From Bradyrhizobium sp. LMTR 3 (lineage in GTDB: Bacteria; Pseudomonadota; Alphaproteobacteria; Rhizobiales; Xanthobacteraceae), in NCBI RefSeq assembly GCF_001693485.1, contig NZ_MAXC01000046.1, positions 392,884 through 456,883 of the forward strand: DNA of 64,000 nt, in the 5' to 3' direction. Under the pieces are notes generated by a model that was given only the letters and a program-made list of their open reading frames with translations, was not told the origin of the DNA and made no database searches. A program made the translations under genes and the position numbers. Of this stretch, positions 17,759-26,698 are shown piece by piece. Within the stretch, counting starts at the first letter, position 1; every line of letters begins with the position of its first letter.

Positions 17759-18247
17759 TTAGCGCCGGTTGAGCGCGAGCGAGACTGACGTGACGTTCGT
17801 GCCCTGCGGCTGGATCGACACCGTCTGCTTGCCGCCACGGGTCGTCAGCGACAGTTGGGCCGAAAAGTTGTCGCCTCGGGCGTCAGCCTCGACGTGATCG
17901 CCGGCGGCACGCCCGGTAAGCGTTCCGGAAGCGTTGCGGCTCGCCTCGCTCCATGAGCCCGAAATCGCGCCGCCACGGTATTCGACCTCGCTTGCGAGAT
18001 CGAAATTGTAGCTCGCGCTGGCGCACCTCAGGTTGAGCTGAAGCTGATCGCCCCTTCCGGCGACGTCGTACGACGCGCGGCATCGCAATTGCTCGCGTTG
18101 TCCGTCACTGGTGCTGAGCACGCCGCCGCCTGACCATGTACCTGCCATGGCGGCGAAGGGCGAGACGGGTGCGGCCAGCGCTGCACTGCCGGTCAGGCAT
18201 AACGATGTGGCCACTAACGCCGTTCGCGCAAAATTATATCCAGACAT
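17759..18247 (-). CDS. Exported protein of unknown function
   Basis: 162 aa from ATG at 18247, with AAGGAG before it and a signal peptide ending AALAA-P. The mature part is beta-rich and hydrophilic: GTWSGGGVLSTSDGQREQLRC, SGSWSEASRNASGTLTG, then GGKQTVSIQPQGTNV. This looks like a small beta-barrel or lipocalin-like fold, but I do not recognise the family. A 44-residue upstream extension of the frame is not supported. Confidence 0.75.
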   Translation of the reverse strand: MSGYNFARTALVATSLCLTGSAALAAPVSPFAAMAGTWSGGGVLSTSDGQREQLRCRASYDVAGRGDQLQLNLRCASASYNFDLASEVEYRGGAISGSWSEASRNASGTLTGRAAGDHVEADARGDNFSAQLSLTTRGGKQTVSIQPQGTNVTSVSLALNRR

Positions 18248-18454
18248 ATTGATGATCTCCTTCGGTTTGGCAATCAACGCCCCCAAAGGGTTCACGGTTC
18301 CTCCACCGACACAGTGTGCGGCGAGGTTCCGTTGCCCGAGATTGCAGCAATGCCTCTTCGATATCCGGACGATTTGCATTGGCGGCCGCGCCCGATCGAC
18401 TGGTGCGCGGAAGCAAGTTGTACTAGCTTGCCATGGCTACCAGGGGGATCGTGC

Positions 18455-19828
18455 ATGCCGCATCGTCGCTCGGTGCTGTTAGGAGGCTTGGCGTTTTCGC
18501 TTTGGCCGGATTGGGGTAGGGCCCAGATGCCACCGGGGCAGGATGTTGCCGCCATCCTCAAGGAGAGGGTGGATGTCGGGCGTGAGACGATGGGTCTCGT
18601 TGCCGCTTTCCTCGACGGGGACCGGCACAGCATCGCGGCGTATGGTCAATCCGGCTCCCCCGATAATGGCCCGCTCGATGGCGACACGGTGTTCGAGATC
18701 GGCTCGATCACCAAGGTGTTCACGGCGCTGGTGTTTGCGGACATGGTGCTGCGCGGCGAGCTCGCACCGGATGATCCTGCGGCGAAATATCTGCCTGCCG
18801 GCGTCAGGATGCCCGATTTCGAGGGCGCGCCGATCACGCTGATGGACCTTGCGACCTACACGTCGGGCCTGCCGCGAATGCCGTCGAATTTCGCGCCGAA
18901 GGATTGGAGCAATCCCTATATCGACTACACCGCCGAGCGGCTCTACGACTTTCTCTCGAACCACAAGCTCGGCCACAAGCCGGGCAAGCACTACGAATAC
19001 GCCAATCTCGGTTTCGGCCTGCTCGGCCACATCCTCGAACGGCGCGCCGGCAGGAGCTACGAGGAGCTGGTGATCTCGCGCATTTGCGCGCCGCTCGGCA
19101 TGGAGGATACGCGCATCACGCTTTCGAGCTCGATGCGGCAACGTCTGGCGCGCGGCCACAGCGCCGCGCTGGTACCCGTCGCGAACTGGGATTTTTCAGT
19201 GCTCGCCGGCGCCGGCGCGTTCCGTTCGACGGCGAATGATCTGGTGAAATTCTTGCGGATGTGCATGAACCCCGTTGAAGGGCCGGCCGCTTCGGCGCTG
19301 AAGATGACGCTTTCCGAGCGGCGTCCAATGATGGAAGAGCGTGAGGTGGCGCTGGGCTGGTTCATTTCGTCGCGGCTCGGCGATGAATTGATTTGGAAGA
19401 GTGGCGGCACCGGCGGTTATGCAGCCTTCATCGGCTACTCGACCAAGACCCGGCGAAACTGCATCGTGCTCTCCAATGCGGCTGATTATAACCCAAATAT
19501 CGCGCTTGGCGCGCATCTCATCAACGCGGCACACCCGCTCCCGAAAATTCGCCGTGAGGTGCCGGTAGATCCGGCCGTGCTTGCAACCTATGCCGGACGT
19601 TACGAGCTGACTCCGACCTTCGTGCTGACGGTGCGCGCCGATGGCGCGCGGCTGTTCATCCAGGCGACGGCACAGCCCGAGGTCGAAGTTTACGCCGAGA
19701 GCGAGGCCGAGTTTTTCTATCGCGTGGTCGACGCCCAGGTCAGCTTCGCGCGGCCAGAGGGCGGCGTGGCGCCGTCATTGGTCCTGCATCAGAACGGCAA
19801 GGACCTGCCGGGCAGGCGGCTGCCTTAG
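18455..19828 (+). CDS. Serine beta-lactamase-like hydrolase (AmpC/penicillin-binding fold)
   Basis: 457 aa from ATG at 18455 with CAGGGGG upstream and a signal peptide ending WGRAQ. Motifs are SITK at 84-87 (nucleophile), YAN at 182-184 and KSGGTGGY as the KTG equivalent. An extra C-terminal beta domain (from ~380) is typical of esterase or D-aminopeptidase-like members. It may act on peptidoglycan peptides, esters or beta-lactams; sequence alone cannot decide. Confidence 0.9.
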   Translation: MPHRRSVLLGGLAFSLWPDWGRAQMPPGQDVAAILKERVDVGRETMGLVAAFLDGDRHSIAAYGQSGSPDNGPLDGDTVFEIGSITKVFTALVFADMVLRGELAPDDPAAKYLPAGVRMPDFEGAPITLMDLATYTSGLPRMPSNFAPKDWSNPYIDYTAERLYDFLSNHKLGHKPGKHYEYANLGFGLLGHILERRAGRSYEELVISRICAPLGMEDTRITLSSSMRQRLARGHSAALVPVANWDFSVLAGAGAFRSTANDLVKFLRMCMNPVEGPAASALKMTLSERRPMMEEREVALGWFISSRLGDELIWKSGGTGGYAAFIGYSTKTRRNCIVLSNAADYNPNIALGAHLINAAHPLPKIRREVPVDPAVLATYAGRYELTPTFVLTVRADGARLFIQATAQPEVEVYAESEAEFFYRVVDAQVSFARPEGGVAPSLVLHQNGKDLPGRRLP

Positions 19829-19850
19829 CGTGATCCAAGTGCAGCCAACG

Positions 19851-20258
19851 TCAATTCGAAGGCTTCCCGATCCGCCCAAGATGCGTGAAGCCAAAACCGG
19901 TGGCGTATTTCAGCCCGTAGCCCAGCGCGCGGTCGAGGCCGATATGGGCCAGCCAGATCATGGCGATCGAGAGTGTGAGCGGCGCGGCGGTGGCAAATCC
20001 GGTCGTCATGATCGCCATCGGCGCGAGGTAGCTGTGCGCGGCGTTATAGACGAAGGCCCCGGTTCGCGATCCTCCCAGATAGGCGGCAAAACTGAGGTCC
20101 GGCACGAAGAACAGCAGGGCATAGACCCACCACGATCCGTCCCAGACATAGTAAAGCAGCGTCATACCGATAAAGAGCGCTAATCCCTCGAGCCGCAGCA
20201 CCGTTCGTATACCCCCTGTGACGGCGCCCGAAGTGTCGGCGCTTGCGGTATCGGTCAT
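19851..20258 (-). CDS. DUF4260-type membrane protein
   Basis: About 135 aa with four hydrophobic segments. GGIRTVLRLEGLALFIGMTLLYY, PDLSFAAYLGGSRTGAFVYNAAHSYLAP and WLAHIGLDRALGYGLKY are the conserved DUF4260 features. Start uncertain: ATG at 20258 or 20270. Function unknown. Confidence 0.82.
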   Translation of the reverse strand: MTDTASADTSGAVTGGIRTVLRLEGLALFIGMTLLYYVWDGSWWVYALLFFVPDLSFAAYLGGSRTGAFVYNAAHSYLAPMAIMTTGFATAAPLTLSIAMIWLAHIGLDRALGYGLKYATGFGFTHLGRIGKPSN

Positions 20259-20396
20259 TCCGGTCCCCATAGTCAGGATGCGCATATAGGAGGCGCCGGG
20301 CCGCGGTACCAGAGGCGGGATGAGGGTGTTTCCGCTTCCGAAAAGGCCGTGTTAGAAGGCCTTCAAATCGTTACTCAAAAGGCGGGCGGAAGCAGC

Positions 20397-21929
20397 ATGA
20401 AGGATATCCTGGACACCCTCGAAGAACGGCGCGCCGGCGCCAAGCTCGGCGGCGGCGAGAAGCGCATCGAGGCGCAGCACGCTCGCGGAAAATTGACCGC
20501 GCGGGAGCGCATCGAGCTTCTGCTCGACAAGGGCTCGTTCGAGGAGTTCGACATGTTCGTCGAGCACCGCTCGATCGAATTCGGCATGGAAAAAACAAAA
20601 GTGCCGGGCGACGGCGTCATCACCGGCTGGGGCACCGTCAACGGCCGCAAGACTTTTGTCTTCGCCAAGGATTTTACCGTGTTCGGCGGCTCGCTGTCCG
20701 AGACCCACGCGCTGAAGATCACAAAGCTGCAGGACATGGCGATGAAGGCGAGGGCGCCGATCATCGGCCTCTATGACGCCGGCGGCGCGCGCATCCAGGA
20801 GGGCGTCGCCGCGCTCGCGGGCTATTCCTATGTGTTCCGCCGCAACGTGATCGCGTCAGGCGTGATCCCGCAAATCTCCGTCATCATGGGCCCCTGCGCC
20901 GGCGGCGACGTCTATTCGCCGGCGATGACCGACTTCATCTTCATGGTGAAGAACACCAGCTACATGTTCGTCACCGGCCCCGATGTGGTGAAGACCGTCA
21001 CCAACGAAGTCGTGACCGCGGAAGAACTCGGCGGCGCCTCGGTGCACGCCACGCGCTCCTCGATCGCCGACGGCGCGTTCGAGAACGACGTCGAGACGCT
21101 GTTGCAGATGCGCCGGCTGATCGACTTCCTGCCGTCCAACAACACCGACGGCGTGCCGGAATGGCCGAGTTTTGACGACATCGGCCGCGTGGACATGTCG
21201 CTGGATACGCTGATCCCGGATAATCCGAACAAGCCCTACGACATGAAGGAGTTGATCCTCAAGGTCGTCGACGAGGGCGACTTTTTCGAAATCTCGGAAG
21301 CGTTCGCCAAGAACATCGTCACCGGCTTCGGCCGCATTGCCGGCCGCACCGTCGGCTTCGTCGCCAACCAGCCGATGGTTCTGGCGGGCGTGCTCGATTC
21401 TGACGCCTCGCGCAAAGCCGCGCGCTTCGTCCGCTTCTGCGACGCCTTCAACATCCCGATCGTGACGTTTGTCGACGTGCCGGGCTTCCTGCCGGGCACC
21501 GCTCAGGAATATGGCGGCCTGATCAAGCACGGCGCAAAACTGCTGTTTGCGTACTCGCAATGCACGGTGCCGCTCGTCACCGTCATCACCCGCAAGGCCT
21601 ATGGCGGCGCCTTCGACGTCATGGCGTCAAAAGAAATCGGCGCCGACATGAACTACGCCTGGCCGACCGCCCAGATCGCCGTGATGGGCGCCAAGGGCGC
21701 GGTGGAAATCATTTTCCGCAGCGACATGAACGATCCGGAGGCGATCGCCAAGCGCACCAAGGAATACGAAGACCGCTTCCTGTCCCCCTTCATCGCCGCC
21801 GAACGCGGCTACATCGACGACGTCATCATGCCGCATTCGACGAGGAAGCGCATCGCAAGGGCGCTGGCGATGTTGAAAGACAAGAAGGTCGAGATGCCGG
21901 CGAAGAAGCACGACAATCTGCCGTTGTAA
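20397..21929 (+). CDS. pccB: Propionyl-CoA carboxylase beta subunit (carboxyltransferase)
   Basis: 510 aa, the normal length for PccB. The carboxyltransferase halves are clear: IIGLYDAGGARIQEGVAALAGY and GPCAGGDVYSPA in the N-half, FVDVPGFLPGTAQEYGGLIKHGAKLLFAY and RKAYGGAFDVM in the C-half. The enzyme transfers CO2 from biotin to propionyl-CoA, making methylmalonyl-CoA. The pccA subunit is not in this part of the window. A repeat hairpin begins 8 bp after the stop. Confidence 0.95.
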   Translation: MKDILDTLEERRAGAKLGGGEKRIEAQHARGKLTARERIELLLDKGSFEEFDMFVEHRSIEFGMEKTKVPGDGVITGWGTVNGRKTFVFAKDFTVFGGSLSETHALKITKLQDMAMKARAPIIGLYDAGGARIQEGVAALAGYSYVFRRNVIASGVIPQISVIMGPCAGGDVYSPAMTDFIFMVKNTSYMFVTGPDVVKTVTNEVVTAEELGGASVHATRSSIADGAFENDVETLLQMRRLIDFLPSNNTDGVPEWPSFDDIGRVDMSLDTLIPDNPNKPYDMKELILKVVDEGDFFEISEAFAKNIVTGFGRIAGRTVGFVANQPMVLAGVLDSDASRKAARFVRFCDAFNIPIVTFVDVPGFLPGTAQEYGGLIKHGAKLLFAYSQCTVPLVTVITRKAYGGAFDVMASKEIGADMNYAWPTAQIAVMGAKGAVEIIFRSDMNDPEAIAKRTKEYEDRFLSPFIAAERGYIDDVIMPHSTRKRIARALAMLKDKKVEMPAKKHDNLPL

Positions 21930-21937
21930 CAGGTGCT

Positions 21938-22017
21938 GTAGGGTGGGCAAAGCGAAGCGTGCCCACCATCCAAATATCCGACGGCAATGGTGGGCACGCT
22001 GCGCTAACCCACCCTAC
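21938..22017. repeat. GTAGGGTGGGC palindromic repeat, copy 1
   Basis: 80 bp starting GTAGGGTGGGCAAAGCGAAG and ending with the complement (CCCACCCTAC). Inner TGCCCACCAT/ATGGTGGGCA arms also pair. It sits between convergent genes (pccB and the VOC gene), where it could terminate both transcripts. Member of a family with five copies in this window. Confidence 0.85.
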
Positions 22018-22035
22018 GAAGCTCACAAGTTTCGC

Positions 22036-22497
22036 CTACGCCGCCTTGTGCTGCTGCTTCATGAACTCCGTCGCGCGCTTCTTGAGTTCAGTCGGCGATA
22101 CGTCCTCGATGTGGGTGCCGATGTGCCAGCTATTGCCGGCCGCGTCCTTCACACTGCCGCTGCGGTCGCCATAAAATTGATCCGCGGGCTCCATCAACGA
22201 TGTCGCGCCGGCCTTGAGCGCCTTCTGATAAACCGCATCGACGTTGGGTACGTACAGATACAGCATGGTGGATGTTGCCTGTGCACGCTCCGAGGAGTCG
22301 GAAATCATCACGATGGAATCTCCGATTTTGAACTCCGCATGCATGATCTTGCCGTCGGGCCTCATCATCGGCTCGAAGACCGGTTCGGCTCCGAAGGCCT
22401 CCTTCATGAAGCGAATGACCTTCTCCGCCCCATCGACGACGAGATAAGGCGTGACGGTGTGAAATCCCTTGGGAACCGGCTTTACCTGTGTTGCCAT
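22036..22497 (-). CDS. VOC/PhnB-type glyoxalase-fold protein
   Basis: 153 aa. TVTPYLVVDGAEKVIRFMKEAFGAE and DGKIMHAEFKIGDSIVMISD are typical of the PhnB-like VOC (glyoxalase/bleomycin-resistance) fold with paired beta-alpha-beta-beta-beta modules. A GAGGAGA ribosome site precedes ATG. The reaction is unknown; members include metal enzymes and binding proteins. Confidence 0.88.
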   Translation of the reverse strand: MATQVKPVPKGFHTVTPYLVVDGAEKVIRFMKEAFGAEPVFEPMMRPDGKIMHAEFKIGDSIVMISDSSERAQATSTMLYLYVPNVDAVYQKALKAGATSLMEPADQFYGDRSGSVKDAAGNSWHIGTHIEDVSPTELKKRATEFMKQQHKAA

Positions 22498-22668
22498 GGC
22501 TGTCTCCTCTGGTTTGATGGACTTAAACCCATGCAGGACGGCCCAGCCCGCTTATTGTTTTGCTGGCGATTGTCGATCCGGTCTTTGAGCAAAGTGTGGC
22601 GGCTGCGATCCGCCCGCTGGTGGTCGCGTCAACGTGTGTCCGCTGCCAGGTTCCCCTGGCCGACGAAG

Positions 22669-23019
22669 CTAACCCGGCACGAGGGGAACAAAATCGTACT
22701 CGCCGCCCCCCTGCAGGACCAGGAAGGTGAGCGACTTCGTGCCGGCGTTGGTCACCAGATGCGGTCGCGTGGGCCTGACGACATAGACTTCGCCGGGCCT
22801 CAAATTCACTTCCTCTTTCGGATCCTGCAGGAACAGCCTCATCCGGCCTTCCAGAACGTAGAAAGTATCGGAGACATTGGTGTGGGTGTGCCACGGCACT
22901 TTCTGGGTTGCAGAGAGCTGCAACTCCATGATGCGAAAGCCGGGGCGCGCGGCGTGCTCGGCGCGACGCTCGACGTCGTAAAGGTGACTGGCGTCCTTGA
23001 TGGGCTGCGGCTGGTTCAT
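22669..23019 (-). CDS. Cupin-domain protein
   Basis: 116 aa from ATG at 23019, with AAGGAGG at ideal spacing. The cupin motif 1 is visible as HTHTNVSDTFYVLEGRMRLFL (His/His/Glu metal ligands) and motif 2 as PGEVYVVRPTRPHLVTNAG. One small beta-barrel, probably metal binding. Longer upstream frame rejected because it runs into a repeat. Confidence 0.88.
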   Translation of the reverse strand: MNQPQPIKDASHLYDVERRAEHAARPGFRIMELQLSATQKVPWHTHTNVSDTFYVLEGRMRLFLQDPKEEVNLRPGEVYVVRPTRPHLVTNAGTKSLTFLVLQGGGEYDFVPLVPG

Positions 23020-23123
23020 GACGGCCTCCTTCGGATCATCCGCCCCCATCGCCTGGTGATGCCGCGCAAATGATAGCCTTGCTCTGCCGTTCGCGAAACG
23101 GTCAGGGGAGGTCCGCCGCGAGG

Positions 23124-23209
23124 GTAGGGTGGGCAAAGCGAAACGTGCCCACCATTCCAGCCAACGCGCGCGGACAGATGGTGGGCACGCTTTGCTTTGT
23201 CCACCCTAC
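23124..23209. repeat. GTAGGGTGGGC palindromic repeat, copy 2
   Basis: 86-bp inverted-repeat unit, GTAGGGTGGGCAAAGCGAAA to CCACCCTAC, lying between two minus-strand genes. Same family as copies at 21938, 40982, 50637 and 51826. Confidence 0.85.
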
Positions 23210-23223
23210 AAGACTGCCGTCGT

Positions 23224-23433
23224 TCACTCCTTGTCGTCCCTTATCCGCTGCTCGCCCTCGCGCAGCCGTTGTGCGATCGCCGTTCGTCTCGGGATCAACG
23301 CGGCCTCGTCGGCGAGCCGTTGCGCAAGGTCGGTGTGATATTGTTGCACGACGTCGAGCACCGCTTCCTTGGAGAGTCTTCGGTGATACTCGGCAAGGAA
23401 TCTGTGCAGGTCGGCAAGCTGTTCGTCATCCAT
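23224..23433 (-). CDS. Small helical hypothetical protein
   Basis: 69 aa, almost entirely charged helix (MDDEQLADLHRFLAEYHRR, then LSKEAVLDVVQQYHTDLAQRL). GC-rich codon use is normal for the neighbourhood, and GAGG lies at plausible spacing. No family recognised; could be a coiled-coil regulator. Existence moderately supported. Confidence 0.5.
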   Translation of the reverse strand: MDDEQLADLHRFLAEYHRRLSKEAVLDVVQQYHTDLAQRLADEAALIPRRTAIAQRLREGEQRIRDDKE

Positions 23434-23580
23434 CTCTATCGCGCCTCAGCCGCGATGCCGGATTATACCGCAACCTGTTGATCCCACACCAGCTTTTCCA
23501 GTCCACTCGCGGGGCGAGTTTCACAAATCTGCCATGGCAGAGGAGGCGGGGCACGGTACAAGTCGCCGAATGTCGCCCCG

Positions 23581-23596
23581 TTAACTAGCTGTTAAC
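23581..23596 (+). promoter_or_regulatory. Perfect CtrA box upstream of the KfrA-like/FtsZ pair
   Basis: TTAA-CTAGCTG-TTAAC matches the CtrA consensus TTAA-N7-TTAAC exactly, and the surrounding GTTAAC hexamers make it a dyad. It lies about 78 bp before the KfrA-like start. CtrA represses ftsZ in Caulobacter, so cell-cycle control of the downstream pair is plausible. Confidence 0.65.
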
Positions 23597-23673
23597 CATA
23601 CAGCCTTAGCCTTACGTCACTACCCGGTCATCATCAGACGATTCCAGCGCGGTTCGTTCGAGGAGAACAGCCG

Positions 23674-24180
23674 ATGTCCGTTGAGATTCTGACTTATGCA
23701 GCCCTGGGCGCCCGCCTGAACATCTCGCCAGCGGCCGCCCGTTCGCTTGCCAGGCGGCTCCGGTTGCCGCGCTCGCTTTCCGAGGATGGGAAGGCTCTGG
23801 TGAGCGTTGATCTCGCTGAAGTCAGGCATACGCCACAGCCACCGGGCGGTCACCGGGCGGGCGAGGCCGCTCAGTTGAGAGCGCTCATCGTAACGCTGCA
23901 GGCCGAGGTCGCGCAGTTGGAGACCAGGGCAGCCGATCATCGCGCGGATTTCGAGTACGAACGCCAGCGCGCCGATCGCCTGATCGCTGAGCTGCTGCAG
24001 GCGACTGCCGAGACCACCGCCGCCAGGGAGGCGACGGCGCGGCTTGAGGGGGAGGTGGCAGCGCTTCGGACTGCTCTCCGAACTAGCAGTTCGAGCGAGA
24101 ATCACGGACATTCTGCGCGCCGGGTGGGACATCTGGCTGCGAGCTTGGTGGAAGCAGACCGCAAGGCTGGTCGTGGGTAA
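23674..24180 (+). CDS. KfrA-like HTH/coiled-coil protein
   Basis: 168 aa. The N-terminus (ILTYAALGARLNISPAAARSLARRLRLPR) looks like a helix-turn-helix. Residues ~65-140 form a long coiled coil (LRALIVTLQAEVAQLETRAADHR onward). This layout recalls KfrA-type partition/regulatory proteins of plasmids. It ends 48 bp before ftsZ and is probably co-transcribed with it. Could bind DNA near a division or segregation site; that is inference. Confidence 0.7.
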   Translation: MSVEILTYAALGARLNISPAAARSLARRLRLPRSLSEDGKALVSVDLAEVRHTPQPPGGHRAGEAAQLRALIVTLQAEVAQLETRAADHRADFEYERQRADRLIAELLQATAETTAAREATARLEGEVAALRTALRTSSSSENHGHSARRVGHLAASLVEADRKAGRG

Positions 24181-24228
24181 CAAATCTCTTCCTATTCCGC
24201 GGTTTGGCGGAGCAACCGTGGGGCAAAA

Positions 24229-25476
24229 ATGAGTGGCACCGATATTCGCGAGCTGAGGGCGCGCATTATCGTGTTCGGGGTGGGCGGTGCCGGCGGCAAT
24301 GCCGTCAACAACATGATCGACGCGGGGCTTGAAGGCGTCGAATTCATCGTCGCCAATACCGACGCCCAGGCGCTCACCAGTTCGAAGGCCAGGCGCGTCA
24401 TCCAGATGGGCACGCAGGTAACCGGAGGCCTTGGCGCCGGTGCCCAGCCCGATATCGGACGCGCGGCGGCGGAAGAGGCGATCGACGAGATCCGCGATCA
24501 TCTGACCGGCGCGCACATGGTGTTCATCACCGCCGGCATGGGCGGCGGCACCGGCACCGGAGCCGCGCCCGTCATCGCCAGGACCGCGCGTGAACTCGGC
24601 ATTCTCACTATCGGCGTCGTCACCAAGCCGTTCCAGTTCGAGGGCCAGCGCCGCATGCGCTATGCCGAAGCCGGCATCGCGGAACTCTTGAAGGCGGTGG
24701 ACACCCTCCTGATCATTCCGAACCAGAACCTGTTCCGGGTGGCCAACGAGAAGACCTCCTTTGCCGATGCCTTCGCGATGGCCGACCAGGTGCTTTATTC
24801 GGGCGTGGCCTGCATCAGCGATCTCATCGTCAAGGAAGGCCTGATCAATCTCGATTTCGCCGACGTGCTCTCGGTCATGCGCGAGAAGGGCAAGGCGATG
24901 ATGGGCAGGGGCGAAGCTTCCGGCGGCAAGCGCGTGCTCAACGCTGCGGTAGCTGCGATTTCCAACCCCTTGATCGAGAATCCCTCGATCAAGCGCGCCA
25001 GTGGCCTCATCGTTTCCATCACCGGCGGCCGCGACCTGACACTATTCGAGGTCGATGAAGCCGCCACCCGCATCCGCGACGAGGCCGATCCGGACGCCAA
25101 CATCATCGTCGGCGCGACTTTCGATGCCAGCCTCGAAGGCATCGTCCGCGTCTCGGTCGTGGCAACCGGCATCGATAATCTCGACGCGACAGGCCAGACG
25201 CAAGCCGCGGAAGGCCTGCTCACGGACCTTGCCGGCAGGCTGAGCAACGACCGGCGTCGCATCGCCGAGCGTGGCGTATCGCCGCCGCAATTCGCCAGCC
25301 CGCCCTCGCTGATCCCGCCGCCTCGCCACCTCGAAGCACGGCCGCCGATCGCCGAACCGGCGCGGCATGCGGCACCGCAGCGCCTCGATCCCTACGGTCG
25401 GGCTTCTCCCGCCCGCCCTCCGATCGAGGAAAAGGTTCTGGATATCCCGGCCTTCCTGGGCAGCAAGGCCAACTGA
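24229..25476 (+). CDS. FtsZ paralogue (short form, orphan)
   Basis: 415 aa tubulin-like GTPase. The G-box GGGTGTG is at 105-111, and the T7 catalytic loop keeps Asn207, Asp209 and Asp212 (INLDFAD). The C-terminal tail retains DIPAFL, the peptide that binds FtsA/ZipA-type partners. The linker between core and tail is only about 90 residues, shorter than the main alphaproteobacterial FtsZ. No dcw genes (ftsA, ftsQ, mur) are near, so this is probably a second copy. It may assist or modulate the division ring. Confidence 0.92.
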   Translation: MSGTDIRELRARIIVFGVGGAGGNAVNNMIDAGLEGVEFIVANTDAQALTSSKARRVIQMGTQVTGGLGAGAQPDIGRAAAEEAIDEIRDHLTGAHMVFITAGMGGGTGTGAAPVIARTARELGILTIGVVTKPFQFEGQRRMRYAEAGIAELLKAVDTLLIIPNQNLFRVANEKTSFADAFAMADQVLYSGVACISDLIVKEGLINLDFADVLSVMREKGKAMMGRGEASGGKRVLNAAVAAISNPLIENPSIKRASGLIVSITGGRDLTLFEVDEAATRIRDEADPDANIIVGATFDASLEGIVRVSVVATGIDNLDATGQTQAAEGLLTDLAGRLSNDRRRIAERGVSPPQFASPPSLIPPPRHLEARPPIAEPARHAAPQRLDPYGRASPARPPIEEKVLDIPAFLGSKAN

Positions 25477-25546
25477 CCAGTCACAAGAGTCAACTCGCCT
25501 GGAGGTAGTAGGTCGCTGCGATGCTACTTCAACAAGTCCCTAGGCG

Positions 25547-25565
25547 AGGCACCCGGGCGGTGCCT
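25547..25565. terminator. Hairpin downstream of ftsZ
   Basis: AGGCACC-CGGGC-GGTGCCT, a perfect 7-bp stem with 5-nt loop, 71 bp after the ftsZ stop. No T-run follows, so it is only a possible terminator or RNA 3' end. Confidence 0.3.
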
Positions 25566-25697
25566 GAAGGTCTAATGCCCAAAATCGGTCCTATACTTTC
25601 CATCCTCCAGCCTTGCTTTGGTCAAAACGGCGGTAGGGAGTGTCTAAAATCCGACGACCGTCCATTCAGGTGATCGCAAACCGGGCAGGAGGCGCTC

Positions 25698-26516
25698 ATG
25701 GATACCGCGGTAAATACCAGGCAAACCGATCCACGTGATGTTAATCCGGGACTGTCTACGCAAGACATCGAACTCGTCGCGCGCGCCGATGAACGGCTCG
25801 CGCATGCTTATGAAAAGATTGCGCGCGCGGATGAACAGCTCGCGCTTGTCAATGAACAGATTGCCAGGCTGGAGAGAAAGCCCGTCAACACGCTTCGTCA
25901 GCCATCGCGCGGCAGGCCGGCGCTGCGCGGCTTTGTCGGCCTGCTGTTGACAGCGGGAATCTGTATCGCTGCTTTCGCTTCGCAATCTTATGGCGAGGCG
26001 GCGAGGCTGATGATCGCCCCGTGGGTACCGCAGCTTGCTCCGGCTTCGTCGTTGCCATCGGAAACACCGAAGCTCGCCGCAGAGCAGAGCGAGCCTACCG
26101 TTCAGGTAGCCGCGGCGGATGCTTTGGTTTCGCAACTGCCACCTCCGGCTCAGACCGCACCGCAAGACGCAGCAGCCGCCCCGGTCCCTTCCGAGGTGAC
26201 ACAATTGCTCCAAACGATGGCGCGTGATCTCGCCAACGTGCAGCAGGAGATCGAACAGCTCAAGGCTGGCCAGGAAGAATTGGTCCGCGATAATGCCAGC
26301 ACCGCCCAGCAGCTCAAGGCAAATCAGGAGCAAATGGCGCGCGTGATCGCGAACGCCTCCGCGCAACAGCCGCGGCCCAAAGCATCAGCGACGACATCAG
26401 CCAATCCGCCACCGCCGACTGCCACCTCTTCGCGCAAGCCCGTGTCGGCGCCTCCGCCGACACCAACCAGAGTGCAAGCGCGGGCGCCGGTGCAGTTGCA
26501 GTCCGGACAGCAGTAG
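25698..26516 (+). CDS. Single-pass membrane coiled-coil protein, Pro-rich tail
   Basis: 272 aa with CAGGAGG upstream. An N-terminal heptad region repeats a degenerate motif (RADERLAHAYEKIARADEQL, then ALVNEQIARLE). One membrane segment follows at about 76-95 (GFVGLLLTAGICIAAFASQS). The outer part has a second coiled coil (VQQEIEQLKAGQEELVRDN) and a Pro/Ala-rich C-terminus. I know similar proteins only as conserved hypotheticals. Topology suggests a cytoplasmic coil joined to a periplasmic coil. Confidence 0.75.
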   Translation: MDTAVNTRQTDPRDVNPGLSTQDIELVARADERLAHAYEKIARADEQLALVNEQIARLERKPVNTLRQPSRGRPALRGFVGLLLTAGICIAAFASQSYGEAARLMIAPWVPQLAPASSLPSETPKLAAEQSEPTVQVAAADALVSQLPPPAQTAPQDAAAAPVPSEVTQLLQTMARDLANVQQEIEQLKAGQEELVRDNASTAQQLKANQEQMARVIANASAQQPRPKASATTSANPPPPTATSSRKPVSAPPPTPTRVQARAPVQLQSGQQ

Positions 26517-26698
26517 TTTTCGCCGGCGCTGGCCGAAGGCTTGTCCTCCTGCCGGCAGAGGGGACAAACGACAGTTGGAACTCGGGCAGAGTACGATCAC
26601 TCTGCCCCAGAGACACTCTGCCCCAAGCACGGGACAACTTGTTCCACTGGGGCTTCGATCCTAGATAGCGGACGGTGTCTTCGATTTTGGATGGCCGC

